A DNA stretch of 64,000 nt from positions 9,699,518 through 9,763,517 of the forward strand of contig NW_004624784.1 of assembly GCF_000247695.1 (NCBI RefSeq), read 5' to 3'. The notes below the pieces were generated by a model. The model was not told the DNA's origin. It saw nothing but the letters and a program-made list of their open reading frames with translations, and ran no database searches. The DNA comes from Heterocephalus glaber. Taxonomy: Eukaryota; Chordata; Mammalia; Rodentia; Bathyergidae. A program made the translations under genes and the position numbers. The stretch's first letter is position 1; each line of letters begins with the position of its first letter. This document shows, one piece after another, positions 10,641 to 21,900 of the stretch.

Positions 10641-12780
10641 CAGCCACATTCCCCAAGAGACAGGAAGTGGGGTGTGGTGTGTGTGTGCGCGTGCATGTGT
10701 AAAAATGTAGTCACCCAGCTATTGCTTAGTTTTAAACAAATTTGAATCAGCTCCACAGACTCCTCCCCTTTTTTGTTATTCATTGAAGACCCTTCTGTTC
10801 TTTGGAATTACAATATGAATCCACAACATTCCCCCTGTCCCTTGTGGAAATGGAAGGTTTATAGGGATTTGTAGATGCCTACCAAGGTTCCAAGCAGATA
10901 GAGAAAAAGGAAAAGTGGGGAGGGAGGGCTGGATAAGGACACTGAAAATTGACAAGGCTAAAGTAGATGAGGGCTGGATGCTGAGGTTTTTGGGTCCTTG
11001 CTTGGTTTGGGCAGATGTGACTGAGCGCCCCAACAATAGGTGATTCTCTGTGCGTAAAGCTAATTTAGTTTGAGGCAAACCTTCTGACATGTTTTCTCGG
11101 CCATCCTACCCATACTGGGAGGGCAATCATAGGCAGGAGAGGAATAGTGGCAACTGTCACTGACATTCCCAAGGGACAGTGGGCTGACACATCCTTCAGC
11201 TGGGCAGGCTGGACCCTCAAGGCTCTTCTGAAGAAGGCGGGAATTCAGGAGCTCATCCCAAATGATCCAGCCCCCCAGGCAAGCCCAAGAGAAAAACCAT
11301 GGGAGAACTAAAGAGGGGCCTGGGCTCTTTCTCCAGTAAATGGTTGAAAATGAGCCAAGCCCTAAACGATGGCACAGAGGAAGTTAAAGGGAAGAACCAC
11401 TGCAGAGGTCACTGGCTGGGCTTTTGTTTCCTTTCTGTCTGCTCCTCAAACCCCCACCCCCACCACACCAAGCCTTCTCCATCCTCTTAAGATGCAGACA
11501 GCCTTCCTGCCTCAGTGTGAGTCAGCCTGTGCTGCTGTCTCTATCGCTATTGCTCAGGGGATGATGAAGCTTTGCCACCTTTTTCAACAACAACATGGGG
11601 CAAAGGGAGGAGAAAGAAGGGGGAGGAAGGGAAAGGCCGCAGCTTAAGTCACGGTTTTTAAGTCATGTGATCACAAGAGCTGCTCATGGCTGTGCAGATG
11701 ACGTTTTAGGAAAGAGTAATCCTGGAGGTCAGAGAATCAGAAAGACATGTCTGCAGGACTGGGGGGCAGGAGGTAGTGAGGGGTTGGAGATTATTTCCAG
11801 TTTAAATAAAGGTTTTAACATCCCCCAAATTTGATATTTTCTTTCTGTGGGGAGAAGCAGCTGTGTAGGGTGACAGAGGAGGCAGCTTCTCCTTGTTGGG
11901 TGGGGTTGGATGCAAGAAGGCTATCTGTGGTCTGTACACACACAGGCATACGCACGCACACACACAGGCCTACACACAGCCCAACACATGCACACATAGC
12001 AACCCCAGTCTTCTTACCAAAAAAGCTAGAGTATATTTAGATCCCCCTGCTCCTTTGATTAAGAAACTGCTTATAGCGGGAGATAATAAGAGCCTTGCTT
12101 GAAGAAGGTGTAGCACCTGAGCATCTTCTCCAGCTGTGTGCCCCTCTGATCCTGCTCCTTCCTTTCTATTAAAGAGCTAATTGGTATGGAAACGGCACAG
12201 GTGTAAACATGAGGGGTTTTGTGTCTCATAATTTCAGACCCCGTCATCACCTGGGCAAAATGAATATCCTAGATCTGTGTCACTGCTCCTACCTTCTGTT
12301 CCACCCTGGCCTGGCTTTCTCACATCTTTTGCTAAAATTAAACTTGTTTTAAATAGGGTGTCTGAGTTCTACATGGCATATATCCCAAACTGTCTGTTCT
12401 GTCCTTGGGGTCAGTTGTATCACAGTCTCCTTCAATAGGATTGATTTAAGCAGATCTCAGAAATATGCATGTGTCCTGTCCACATTACCTAGAAGCACAT
12501 TCCAGGTTCATCCTTACTATATCCATTCTCTTCCTAGCTCACATTCCCTTTGGGCAAATATCCTGGGACAGCGGAAGTTCTGATTCCTTGAACCAATCAA
12601 TTCATTCCTTGGGCAGAAGCTGGCTTTTGTATCTGATTTTGTATGTTGAAATTTACAAGTTGGTAAGAGAACAGTGTATTTGTATGTACATACATCGTGA
12701 AGATTTATACACTCAAAAATATTTGTCATTTGCCTCATAGTACTATAAAGTTAGTGTTGGAAATAGCAATTTAGTTCTGA
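10640..12780. other. Intronic sequence, mostly unassigned
   Basis: It holds an imperfect CA-rich tract (11935-11995) and a repeat-free AT-rich stretch around 12050-12270 (AAAGAGCTAATTGG) that may be regulatory. No gene recognised. Confidence 0.5.
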
Positions 12781-13270
12781 ATTCTCTGTCCTCAATAAAG
12801 AAACTGAGGTCAAGGCCTGTGTTAATCAACTTTCTGTTACTGTAACAAACACCTAAAATAATCAGTTTATAAAAGGAAGAGCTTATTTTGACTCACAGTT
12901 TTGAAGTTTCCAGCCCACTTTCAGTTGGCTATGTTGCTTTTGTCCCTGGGGTGAAGTAGCACATCATGGCAGGAGTGTGTGGTAGAACAAAGCTGTTCAT
13001 CTCATGGTCAGGAAATGAAACAGATAAGAGGAGTTAGGGTCTCATTATCCCCTTCAAGGGCACATCACCAATGACCTAAAGACCTCCTGTAGGCCCTGCC
13101 ATTTAAAGTTACCACCACCTCCCAATGGTACCACCCTGGGGACCAAGCATTTAACACATGGGCCTTTAGGAGACATTCTACATCCACACTACAGCAAGGC
13201 CAAGAGCTACCTGTCTGAGGATCACAAAGCCAAGAGGAGCTGTACCTCTGGGCTGGAAGTGGGGTCTTTA
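12780..13270 (-). mobile_element. MIR-like SINE split by an LTR
   Basis: AAAGAAACTGAGGTCAAGGCC at 12797-12817 and AGGCCAAGAGCTACCTGTC...GATCACAAAGCC from 13197 are the two parts of an antisense MIR, separated by the LTR at 12818-13196. Confidence 0.6.
12818..13196 (-). mobile_element. ERVL-MaLR-type solo LTR with perfect 5-bp TSD
   Basis: + strand ends are TGTGTTAATC and CTACAGCA. The direct repeat AGGCC flanks it at 12813-12817 and 13197-13201. The 5-bp duplication is the size expected for ERVL-type integration. Confidence 0.9.
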
Positions 13271-14040
13271 GACTATTTGCATGATGTGATATAACTGGTT
13301 CTTCAGTGGTCTGTGTCTTTGCTTCTGAACATCAGAGCTCAGATGTGGTCTGAGTCCTGTCCAGGACACCAGAGAGCTGCCTGTGTGTCACTTTGCATTA
13401 CCAGTTTCCAAGGAGAGTCTTGTTGGAAGCTGTTGGTAGTGGTCTCATTTGCAGACGTTGGCCTGAGCTCTCTCCCCAGCCCAAGCTGTCTGTGTCTGTA
13501 CCATGACTCTTCTCACACCCCTCCCTCATCATTTGTGATGGTCCTGTGGCCCTTATTTATCCATCAGTACAGCATGCTGTTTTTCAGTGCCTACTCTGCA
13601 GTAGGCCCTGTGCTGTGTGTGTTGGGAATATAAAGATGATTAGAATAGCTTCTACTTTGGAGGCTTACAATCTTGTAGACAGAGCTGAATGTCAAAAATG
13701 AATGCAATAAAGGCTTTTATGTGTTGTAACAGTGAGAGCTCAGAGGAAAATGATGTCCTTGGACCACATCCTAAATAGTATAACTCAACCAAGCGAGATG
13801 TCTTTGCTAGGGTCTGTTTCCTGGAAGAAGAAGAAACCCAGAGTCAGTAAAACAACTGAGGCTTGTATATTGTGCAGGGCTGCCACGATTCATAATCCAG
13901 GTTGTTTACTGCACAAAGGGTGCCCAGCTGAGGGGGAAGTGGAGACTGAAAATCATGCTTTTCTTTACTGGCCAAACATGAAGATCTGTGTCTACCCAGA
14001 GGAAGAGATATGATTTCCTAATTCAGACAAAGTCATCATT
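13270..14040. other. Unassigned intronic sequence
   Basis: Nothing recognised. Confidence 0.5.
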
Positions 14041-14044
14041 TGGG

Positions 14045-14200
14045 CTCACATTGGCTCTGTGACCACTTGATGGTTAGAAAGCTTTCCATGTGGGTGTTTC
14101 ATTTGATGTTCCCACCAACCATAAGCACTATGGCAGGAGACTTGCTCCGGGTCCTAAAGCAAGTAAAGTGGCAGAGCCAGACTTCTGCTCTGTTTTCCTT
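14045..14200 (-). mobile_element. MIR-like SINE fragment
   Basis: TTTCATTTGATGTTCCCACC...AAAGTGGCAGAGCCAGACTTC is the antisense MIR pattern, diverged. Confidence 0.5.
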
Positions 14201-14369
14201 CCTGTGCCTTGCTGACCCTATGACTGCTGAAGGCCATCTCTATCCAGTTGGAATCCTCCCCCTCTCCAGTGGAACCAGCCCTGCCATCTCTCCATGGCAG
14301 AGGATGGAGCTCAGTCACTGAAGGGAGCAGAGTGCTCTAATGCTGCCGGGCCCCCTTGCCCTGCTGCAC

Positions 14370-14560
14370 ATCTCACGGCAGCTAATGAATTGCTGATACA
14401 ATTTTCTAGATAATTTTATTTCCATAGTCCCACATTTTAATGTGTTTCCAAAAGCTAGCATTTATTTGCTTAATCTCCCAGTGTAATAGAATCTGCCCTG
14501 ACTCATCATACATGTGAACAATCAGCTAGGCAGAAATGACAGCAAATTGTTTAATAACTC
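14370..14560. promoter_or_regulatory. Candidate conserved non-coding element
   Basis: AT-rich and repeat-free: CAGCTAATGAATTGCTG, TAGATAATTTTATTTCC, TTTAATAACTCAAATTG. Inferred from texture. Confidence 0.35.
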
Positions 14561-15128
14561 AAATTGCGTCTCTAGATTTTTAACTTGCATGCACCAATAG
14601 CTTTTCTTCTGTCTTATCCACTTTCCCTCCGCCCTTTTCTGTTTTTCTTTTTTAACAAATGCTTTTTGATCATCAAGACTGTTGGTCTCCAAGCACAAGA
14701 ATAGGAAAGTGAATACAGGCCTTATGAATCTCCTCTTCCCCCTAAGCCTCAGTTGGTGGCTAAGTGGCTGAGGAGAGCTCCTGTGCCTTGTGTGATGTCC
14801 CAGGAAGGGGAGAAAGACCACTGGAGGGACGGTGGCATTTCCTTCCCAACTGGTGATCATAAAACTGTACATGGACAAGCTGTAGAGCTGTCCATCTGGG
14901 ACTTTGTGGATGCTGCTCTTTGCTATTGCAGTCTGGGCCAAAGTCCTGTTGTGACACCTTCCTGGGATTTCATTTTTCCACCTCTCCTGTCTTCAGTGCT
15001 CTTCTTGTGGTAGTACGGGAACCATCAGCTCCCTGCTTCCAACTACCTGCACCTGCTGTTGTTTCCTTGCTGTGGGCCAAGCCATCGCCCTTCAGTGCAG
15101 GCTTTAGCAGGCTTGCACTCCTCTCTTA

Positions 15129-15890
15129 GTGTTTTTGGGCTGCTGGAATGCATTGCCATAGACTTAGGAGATTTATTTTTTTTATTAAATTCTTTTATTG
15201 GTACATTGTAGGTATACAACACAATTACATTTCTCATTGGAAATTGTACCTTTACATAATGCATCTTGGTTCTTATTTTTTCCCCATTCCTAGCCCTCCC
15301 TTCACCCCCTCCACCCTTCCCTATTTACAAAGACTTTATTTCCATTTTTCCATTTCTCATCATTTTTCCTTTCCCTTCTTTCCTTTCCCCTGCCCCTCCC
15401 ACTACCCCTACCCCTTTGGACCTTTTCTTCCTATTTTGCATTATCGATTATTCATTCTAATCATTGGTACATTTTAGGTATACAGTATAATGACATTCAT
15501 CATTGGAAATTTGCACTTTACATAGTCTCTCTTGGCAAGGGTGAAAAATAAAAAAATAAGGACTTGGGAGATTTATAAAGACAGGAATTTATTTCTTATG
15601 GTCCTGGAGATTAGGAAATCTGAGATCATGGTGCCAGCATGGCCGAGTTCTGGTAAGGCCCTTCTTCCTGCTTGCAGATTCATGACATCTTGCTGTCCTC
15701 ATATGGTAGAAAGGGACTAATAAGCTCTTTGGGGGTACTTTCTATAAAAGCACTAATCCCATTCTTGAGGACTCTACTCTCACAATGGAATACCTCCTAC
15801 AGGCCTCACCTAATATCATCACTTCAGTGTCAGGATTTCAACAGGTGCATCGAGGAGGGTGCAGACCTTCAGACCATGGCCACCCCCAGT
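15129..15890 (-). mobile_element. Old LTR-like repeat split by an L1 insertion
   Basis: Parts at 15129-15175 (GCTGCTGGAATGCATTGCC) and 15561-15890 (GGAATTTATTTCTTATGGTC...CACTAATCCCATTC...GTCAGGATTTCAAC) are halves of one antisense MaLR-like element. Confidence 0.65.
15176..15560 (-). mobile_element. 5'-truncated L1 3'UTR insertion
   Basis: A T-run at the left edge (poly-A tail of a minus-strand element) is followed by sequence with a long C/T stretch, which is the polypurine tract of rodent-type L1 3'UTRs in antisense. It is flanked by the 15-bp direct repeat GACTTRGGAGATTTA (15161-15175 and 15561-15575, one mismatch). An ~80-bp unit occurs twice inside it (15194-15270 and 15465-15538). Confidence 0.75.
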
Positions 15891-17055
15891 CTTTCTGTGG
15901 CCCTGGCATCTACACAGTTCCACTGGTACATGTAGTCACCTGTGATCTGACCCCCAGGTTAGCTCCATCCTTAGGGCTGGTCTGCTATGCCATCTGCTCT
16001 GACATTTGCTTGTAGTGTTTCTTTATCCTGGCCCTGGTACTCCACCACCAGCTCTTGGCTTCTCAGATAAACTCCATTCTCAAGGGCTGACTCAGAATTT
16101 TCTGTGAAGTCCACTCAGAGTCATCTTTTCTGTATTCTGGATAGCTGTTGACTCACCAATGTCTCCCATTGTTTGAGACTTAGTTTCCCTGCCCAATCTC
16201 AGACTCCCCCTGGTCACCTAGTATAGTGCCCACAGTTGATAATGGGTCAGAAAGTCAGCTAAATGGGCAGAAATATGGTTTCAGGCTGTTCTGAGAGCAG
16301 GGGCCACCAGCGAGAGACAGCTTTAAGGGGACTTGAGAAGAGCAAGGGAGGCAAAGTGCTACAGCATCCTCAGTTGGGACTGCTGGGTGGTCCCAAGCCC
16401 AGGTCACCTCTTGGGCTGGGTTTAGAGGCTCAGAGTGTCCTGCTCGGGTGCCATCCATGCTCCCTGTGCTTGCATGCTGGTGGTGGGGGGAGTCTTGGAG
16501 GAGGCCTAGGAGAAGCCTTGCCTCTTGAAGAGTATGGCTTGCCCAGGAAGCCTGATGCTTCTTGCTGATCTAAGGCAGCTCCTTGAACACTTGGCCTAAT
16601 TAGGAGTTTCTGTGGGATGAGGGCTAAGGGCAAAGAGGGACACGGATGCTGGGAACTCTCAGGCTGAAGCAGCAGGGCTGCTGTGTCACAGAACATGCTG
16701 CAGAGAGACTCTGCTCCTATGCATGTTGACTGGGCTGAACTGGACACTGAGGGGCTCACTGTCTGCTTCTGTCCTGGCAGACTACTTCCTTCCATGTGTC
16801 CCCTCCAACAGGTGGAGCTGAGCATACTAATCAATACCTCCTAGAAATCTTGCTGGCTCTTCTGGGGTTGCAAGCCTTTTGGAAGGCTTACAAAAGCTGT
16901 GGCTTGTGACCAGCCTCCTGTAAACCCTTCCTGGCCCTGGATTCTCTAGCCATTGCTGGGGAAAGCCCTGGGTGCATTGGTGCTTGCTTCTTGCTGTTAT
17001 TAGACGTCTGTCTGTTACAGGAAAAGCCAAGACACACAAGAGGCCAGCCCAGAGA
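15890..17055. other. Unassigned intronic sequence
   Basis: Nothing recognised; moderately GC-rich at 16260-16800. Confidence 0.5.
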
Positions 17056-17094
17056 GGTCAAATTGAGCCCAGCCCCATGGTTTCTAAAATCAAC

Positions 17095-17285
17095 AGATCA
17101 GGCAGATAGATCCCAGTTCTACCTTTCTTACCATGTGACCTTAGGCTAGTTATTTAATCTTTATGTTTCTCCATGTGTAGAAAGTGGGATAAGAATGCTT
17201 GTCTTGTAGTGATGGAAGTTTTAAATGTGATGACAACATAAAGCCCATAGCACAATGCCTGTAGTTCTTCCCTTCTGCTCTTTGA
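17095..17285 (+). mobile_element. MIR-like SINE
   Basis: ACCATGTGACCTTAGGCTAG, TTATTTAATCTTTATG and CATAGCACAATGCCTG follow the MIR sense consensus. Confidence 0.75.
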
Positions 17286-17289
17286 AAAA

Positions 17290-18000
17290 CAGGAATAAAA
17301 TCAAGTTCTAGCTCATATTCCTGTGTCCCCACTCCCCTGCTCTGCCTTCCTGGCTGCTGGCCTGATGGAGCATGGCTGCAGGATGGAGCTGGCTGTGGGT
17401 ACCTTGACTTCAGTGTTTGCAAAAGGAGGGGCCATGAGTGTTCGAGCCAGGAGAGTGAAGGGTGAGAGAAAGAACTGTTCCTACCTTCCCACTAGTCAAT
17501 TCCAAACCCAGCCATGAATGACCTGAGCTGGCAAGAACCAGATTTCTCATTTGCTGTCTCCATTGCTGAGCCACAAAGTAAGCAAGATTCATGTTGTCCC
17601 TTCTTTTCCCCCTCACCTGCCACCAGAAGCTCCTTGACTCTACACCAAGCAGTCCATGGCTTCTATCAGCCAAAGCTGTGGTCCTCCTCCAGTCTGGACC
17701 TCAGGGAGGGGATGGCATTGTGGGGTTGCGCACAGGTGTTGTCCCCCCAGATGCCAGCAGAGACAAGAAGGGGGTACTGATGTACTTTAGGAACTGGAAT
17801 TCAAAATGGTAGACAGTGAACTACCATTGAGAGACAGAAGTGGAGTTAGACACTTCTCATATGGTCCTATAGCCAGAAAGACTGTGGCTTCAGAGCAGCA
17901 CCAGGAAGAGGTTGATAAGTGAAAAACACAGCATGTCTGTGGGGTACTGTGCTACTGGGGCAGTACAGGGAATGACAGACAGAATGAAATGAAAATATGT
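17290..18000. other. Unassigned intronic sequence
   Basis: Nothing recognised. Confidence 0.5.
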
Positions 18001-18004
18001 CATT

Positions 18005-18372
18005 CACTAGCTGAAAATCCTCTGATAATTGCCCCTAGGTTCTAGGAAGAAACCTAAAGATCTCAACATGGTGTTCAGGACCCCACATGACCCAGCTCCT
18101 GGCCCTCTCTCTTTAGCTTCCTTCTCCCTAACACTCTGCCTGCTCCCCCAGCCATGCAGGTCTTCTGATCTGATCTTCTGACCCAGTAAGTTTCTTTCCA
18201 ACTCTGAGTGCCACAGATACCATCCCATCACTAAAGAGTGCTTTCTCCATTGGCCTACTGTGGCATCTATGATTAGAGCAGGGGCTTTGTGTGCTCTTCT
18301 CTTATATCCCCAGTGCCACAAAGAGGGTCCTATTTATGGAAGCCATCACAATAATATTTGTTGAATGAATGG
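18005..18372 (+). mobile_element. L2 3' end fragment
   Basis: GGACCCCACATGACCCAGC...CTCTTATATCCCCAGTGCC...TATTTGTTGAATGAATGGA is the L2 3'-terminal pattern. Confidence 0.7.
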
Positions 18373-18424
18373 ACTCAAGATTCATGCTTTAATGACTGAA
18401 AAAGTGGTTATAAGAATAGGATAT

Positions 18425-18570
18425 GTAGCTACTTTTACAAAAGGATTCAAATCCAGGCTGCCTGGTGTAAATCCCAGAGAAACTGTCACTTATGAACTCC
18501 ATGAAGCTTTGGAGAAGTTACTCAGTTGTGCCTCAGTTTTCTCATGTGAAAGGTGAGGATGATGGAGACA
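18425..18570 (+). mobile_element. MIR-like SINE
   Basis: TTCAAATCCAGGCTGCC...GAAGTTACTCAGTTGTGCC, then CAGTTTTCTCATGTG, matches the MIR core. Confidence 0.7.
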
Positions 18571-19018
18571 ACCTTTTGAAATTATGATTTTGAGTTAGTT
18601 TCATTATTATTACATTATGATCTTTGTTATTGTTGGTCCTTGCAGAGCCTACTCTGCTTCCCCACTGCTTACCCACACTCTCGGGAAAGTCACTCTGATT
18701 CTGCCCTTAGTACTCTATCTTCTACATAGTGTCTGACATACTTGAGAATTGACGCTTCCTGTTGCCACGTATGTGATTGACGCCTGTTTTCCCCCCACTA
18801 GTCCTTAGGTCCTATCAGGGAAGGATGCCTATCAATTTTGTCTCTTGGAACCACAGGCAGGGTGTTCAGTCCACACTGTGCAGCGGCCTGGCTGCCTCTG
18901 ATTTGCCCTTGGAATTGGGGCCACTTGTCCTGACGCTGGCTCCTCTGTTAGGCTGGATGGGTAAAGAATCGCCTTGGGCCCCCCTCCTCCTGAGCTCTCC
19001 CTCTGTTGTCTCCAACAG

Positions 19019-19189
19019 GCACGGACATGGCTGTCTTCTGTCTGCTGTGTGGGAAGCGCTTCCAGGCACAGAGTGCACTCCAGCAGCACATGGAGGTCCA
19101 CGCGGGCGTGCGCAGCTACATCTGCAGTGAGTGCAACCGCACCTTCCCCAGCCACACCGCCCTCAAGCGTCACCTGCGCTCACACACAG
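19019..19189 (+). CDS. ZBTB16: ZBTB16 (PLZF) exon encoding zinc fingers 4 and 5
   Basis: This is an internal coding exon of the BTB/POZ-zinc-finger transcriptional repressor PLZF, a nuclear sequence-specific DNA-binding protein of stem-cell, limb and innate-like lymphocyte development. The 171 bp start with the last two bases of a Gly codon and end with the first base of the next split Gly. In 673-residue numbering they cover Gly485 to Gly542. Two C2H2 fingers are complete: residues 490-512 (CLLC...HMEVH) and 518-540 (CSEC...HLRSH), joined by the non-canonical linker AGVRS. Both keep the core Phe and Leu. The exon is bounded by acceptor CCAACAG and donor GTAGGC. The ATG inside it (TDMAV) is internal Met, not a start. 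Identification rests on the continuous match through the next two exons to the distinctive PLZF C-terminus. BTB domain and fingers 1-3 are upstream of the window. Confidence 0.97.
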
Positions 19190-19471
19190 GTAGGCCGGTC
19201 CAGGGGATGGGTGGGTCTGGGCCTCTGGGAGCTCATGTCTAGATTTACCTCCAGAGACATAAAGTGAAGGCGCCAGACTGAGTCACCTTTCTTTGTTCAA
19301 GGGATGGACACGTGGGATTTCCAGTAATGCAGGGAAATGTGTAGTTTTTCTCCCAATCCTGTACTAGAGACCATTGGTTCTCAATCTTTCCTTGCTCAGC
19401 ACAGAACAGAAGATGTTCACTTTTTATATAGACTCTTGGGTTTCATGTTCAGAAATCTTGATTCACTGTGT

Positions 19472-19501
19472 CCGGGGCCGGGGCGGGGGGGGGGGCGGGA
19501 T
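19472..19501 (+). repeat. G-run, quadruplex-capable
   Basis: GGGGCCGGGGC followed by a run of 11 G and CGGGA, about 290 bp into the intron after the finger 4-5 exon. Run length is a likely sequencing-error site. Confidence 0.8.
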
Positions 19502-20064
19502 CCAAACCTCAGCACTATTAATGAGTGTTCCTAAAGGATTCTGACATAGATGGACCCAAAATGCATTTTGAAAACAAATGACTTTCTGAGTCTCCAACTC
19601 TTTGTGCCACAGCCCCACCATTCCTGCTGCCTGGAGTCCGCATACACACTCCTGAAGTCAGCCCCCAGCTCTTAAGGGCCTGCTAAACAAATCATTCTTC
19701 TTTCTCCACAACAGCAGAAGTTCTCTGCTCTAGACTCAGCATTATGTGGGGAAGACAATGAGGGCATTTAAGCAATGAGCCACGATATATCCCTGCACAG
19801 CCGGGTCCACAGGATGGGGTGAGAGAGAGGTGTGAGACAAGGAGGCTTGGCCAAGGACCCAAGTACTGGCATGTCACTGGCACTAGCATCTGGGTTTTGA
19901 GGGGGGACAGTTGGTGTCTGAGATCCAAGAGGCATTTGGGTTCCTGCACATGTGTTCTGTCTTGGATTAGGAGAGGGATGGGGTTAGGGCTCTATAATAA
20001 GGTGCATGCTTGTGCCTGTTGGACAGGGTATAAAAGCTCCATATGCCTTAGAGGGATGGCAAGA

Positions 20065-20065
<1 letters not shown>

Positions 20066-20100
<35 letters not shown>
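20066..20100. repeat. (CA)n microsatellite
   Basis: About seventeen CA units directly before the B1 element. Confidence 0.97.
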
Positions 20101-20103
<3 letters not shown>

Positions 20104-20122
20104 TTCTCTCTTTCTCATTCTT

Positions 20123-20284
20123 CTTCTTTTTTTTTTTTTTTTGAGATAGGGTCTCAGTATATAGTTCAGACTGGCCTTGAACCCACTATGTAGTCCAGGC
20201 AGGCCTGCCTCAAACTCACAGTAATCCTCCTGCCTCAGCCTCCCAAGTGCTGGGATTACAGGCATGCAGCACCACACCTGACTT
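20123..20284 (-). mobile_element. B1 SINE, full-length-like
   Basis: It begins with a T-run (20128-20142; antisense poly-A) and GAGATAGGGTCTCAG, and ends CAAGTGCTGGGATTACAGGC...ACCACACCTG. Flanking 15-bp direct repeats CTCTTTCTCAYTCTT at 20108-20122 and 20285-20299 (one mismatch) fit an L1-mediated TSD. Confidence 0.9.
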
Positions 20285-20349
20285 CTCTTTCTCACTCTTG
20301 GGAGTCTTCCCACAGCTCAGAAATTAAATATGAGACTGGGTTTTACACG

Positions 20350-20920
20350 GTGACAGTCTCTGCTGAACAAGGAAAGGCTTTGCTGTCACAGACTGAGCTA
20401 GGCTGTCCTGCCAGCAGTGGCATCCTCACCAAGGAGCCTACCTGGGCCCTCATTGCTGGATGCTGTTCTGTTCCAAGGAGCCTTTGCATCACCATTTGCT
20501 TAGAATTACTTAGGATTGCTGGTGGGGGGGAGCAGAGGGTAGAGTCCAACAAGAGAAGGGATGGAGACAAGAACTGTCTCTATAGTGACTGCATCTCCCC
20601 TACAGGTGTATGCACCTTCCTGCTCTGGTATCCTTCTCAACGGGTCCCCAAATTCAGCCTTATAAAAGATGGCAAACTCCCTTGCAGCTGCTTCTGAGCA
20701 TGCCACTGGATCAAATCACTTGGCTTCAAGTGACATGAAAGATTCTGTCTCTACTAAGTCACTGAGGATGACACCCCCCTTTGCCTGTGCCACCTAGGAG
20801 CTCAGATACCCAAATGTCAATCCTGCTTTGCCCTATGTCAATCATGGTTCAGATTGATGGGCAGGGACAGAGTTTGGGAGAAGCCCTTGCTTCTAGGAAT
20901 CACAGAACATGTGTGCAGCC
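20350..20920. other. Unassigned intronic sequence
   Basis: Nothing recognised. Confidence 0.5.
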
Positions 20921-20921
20921 T

Positions 20922-20955
20922 ATAACACACACACACAAACACACACACACACAAA
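20922..20955. repeat. (CA)n microsatellite, imperfect
   Basis: ACACACACACAAACACACAC-type run with an AAAC interruption. Confidence 0.9.
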
Positions 20956-21289
20956 TACCCATCCATTTTCACGCCAGCCATACACAGGCTCTGCACACCC
21001 TCTACACAATGCCTCATTAATATTCTGTTGTTCTTGGCCCATTTGCTGCTGGGGCTGGGTGTTTAGCATCAGCAGCTGTGTTTGGTAGGTTAGTCCAGCC
21101 GTGCTCTTGGCATTGATGGATCCCTGATTCACACAGCTCATCATATAATAAACTCTCAGCTGTGCTGAAGGGAGGGGCCCGAGGAACCTGGGGATGGGGC
21201 TGGGGTGAGGAGAATGACACTGGGCTTGGCAAGAGCCAGGGAAGCCAGGTAATGACAAACTGGGGAGGGGGGTCACAGGTGCACTGGGC

Positions 21290-21900
21290 AGGCCAGAGGG
21301 GCTCTAATTAGTCTCGTTTGTCCTGTACTTAATGTCAAGCTCATTAACGAGTCTACAGAGTTAATCAACATACCACAAATTGGATTTTGAGTCCTGCCTC
21401 CAGTTTTGTGTACATTATGGGCCACACTGACGTGATTAACACGTAGGGTGAGGGTTGTGGGCCAGGTGCTTGACAGGCTGCAGAATCTGGGTGTGTATGC
21501 GTGCATGCATGTGTGTTGGTGCCTTGTCTTTCTTTTTTTCCAAGTTCTTTTTATTCCGTTCCCTGGGCAGACTCAAGAGAGTTCCTGTTTAAACTCATTT
21601 AACATGTGATCCACTTCATAATGAAATTCATAAAAATGATCAAACAGACCCCTCTGATGTTTTTTAAACTCCTAGGGCCCCCCTCTGGAGGTGAAAAGCA
21701 CGCATAAGCAGCTGTCCCCCCTCACACCCCCGGGCTGGGTGGCTGCTGATGTACGTTTTAATTACCAGCTCTGGCTGAAGTCTCATGTGCCCCTTGCTTT
21801 ATTTATTTATTTATATCTTAATGAGGATACTGAATCTTTGATTAAAGTCGTAATCGTTGCCGATTTGGTAAGGAGGGGGAGTCGGTTGTCAGACCAGACG
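21290..21900. promoter_or_regulatory. Candidate conserved non-coding block, ~2.2-2.8 kb upstream of the finger 6-7 exon
   Basis: Repeat-free AT-rich DNA with TAATTA at 21305-21310 and 21759-21764, and multiple GTTAATC/GATTAA motifs (about 21358, 21434, 21838). Its composition contrasts with the flanks. This is the strongest enhancer-like candidate by motif density; conservation is not measured. Confidence 0.45.

Larger units (their letters stand above)
1..19018 (+). other. ZBTB16: ZBTB16 intron, 3' part (upstream end outside window)
   Basis: This is the intron preceding the exon for zinc fingers 4 and 5. It ends in a good pyrimidine-rich acceptor and ACAG at 19015-19018. No coding exon was recognised in it; the open frames present are short, overlap on both strands and match no family I know. 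It contains the repeats listed separately plus several repeat-free AT-rich blocks that may be regulatory. PLZF introns are long in other mammals, so an intron of more than 19 kb is expected. Confidence 0.9.

Noticed and set aside
19006..19018. Upstream extension of the finger 4-5 frame (MSPT-like)
   Set aside because: It is intron sequence before the AG acceptor; the frame is open only by chance.
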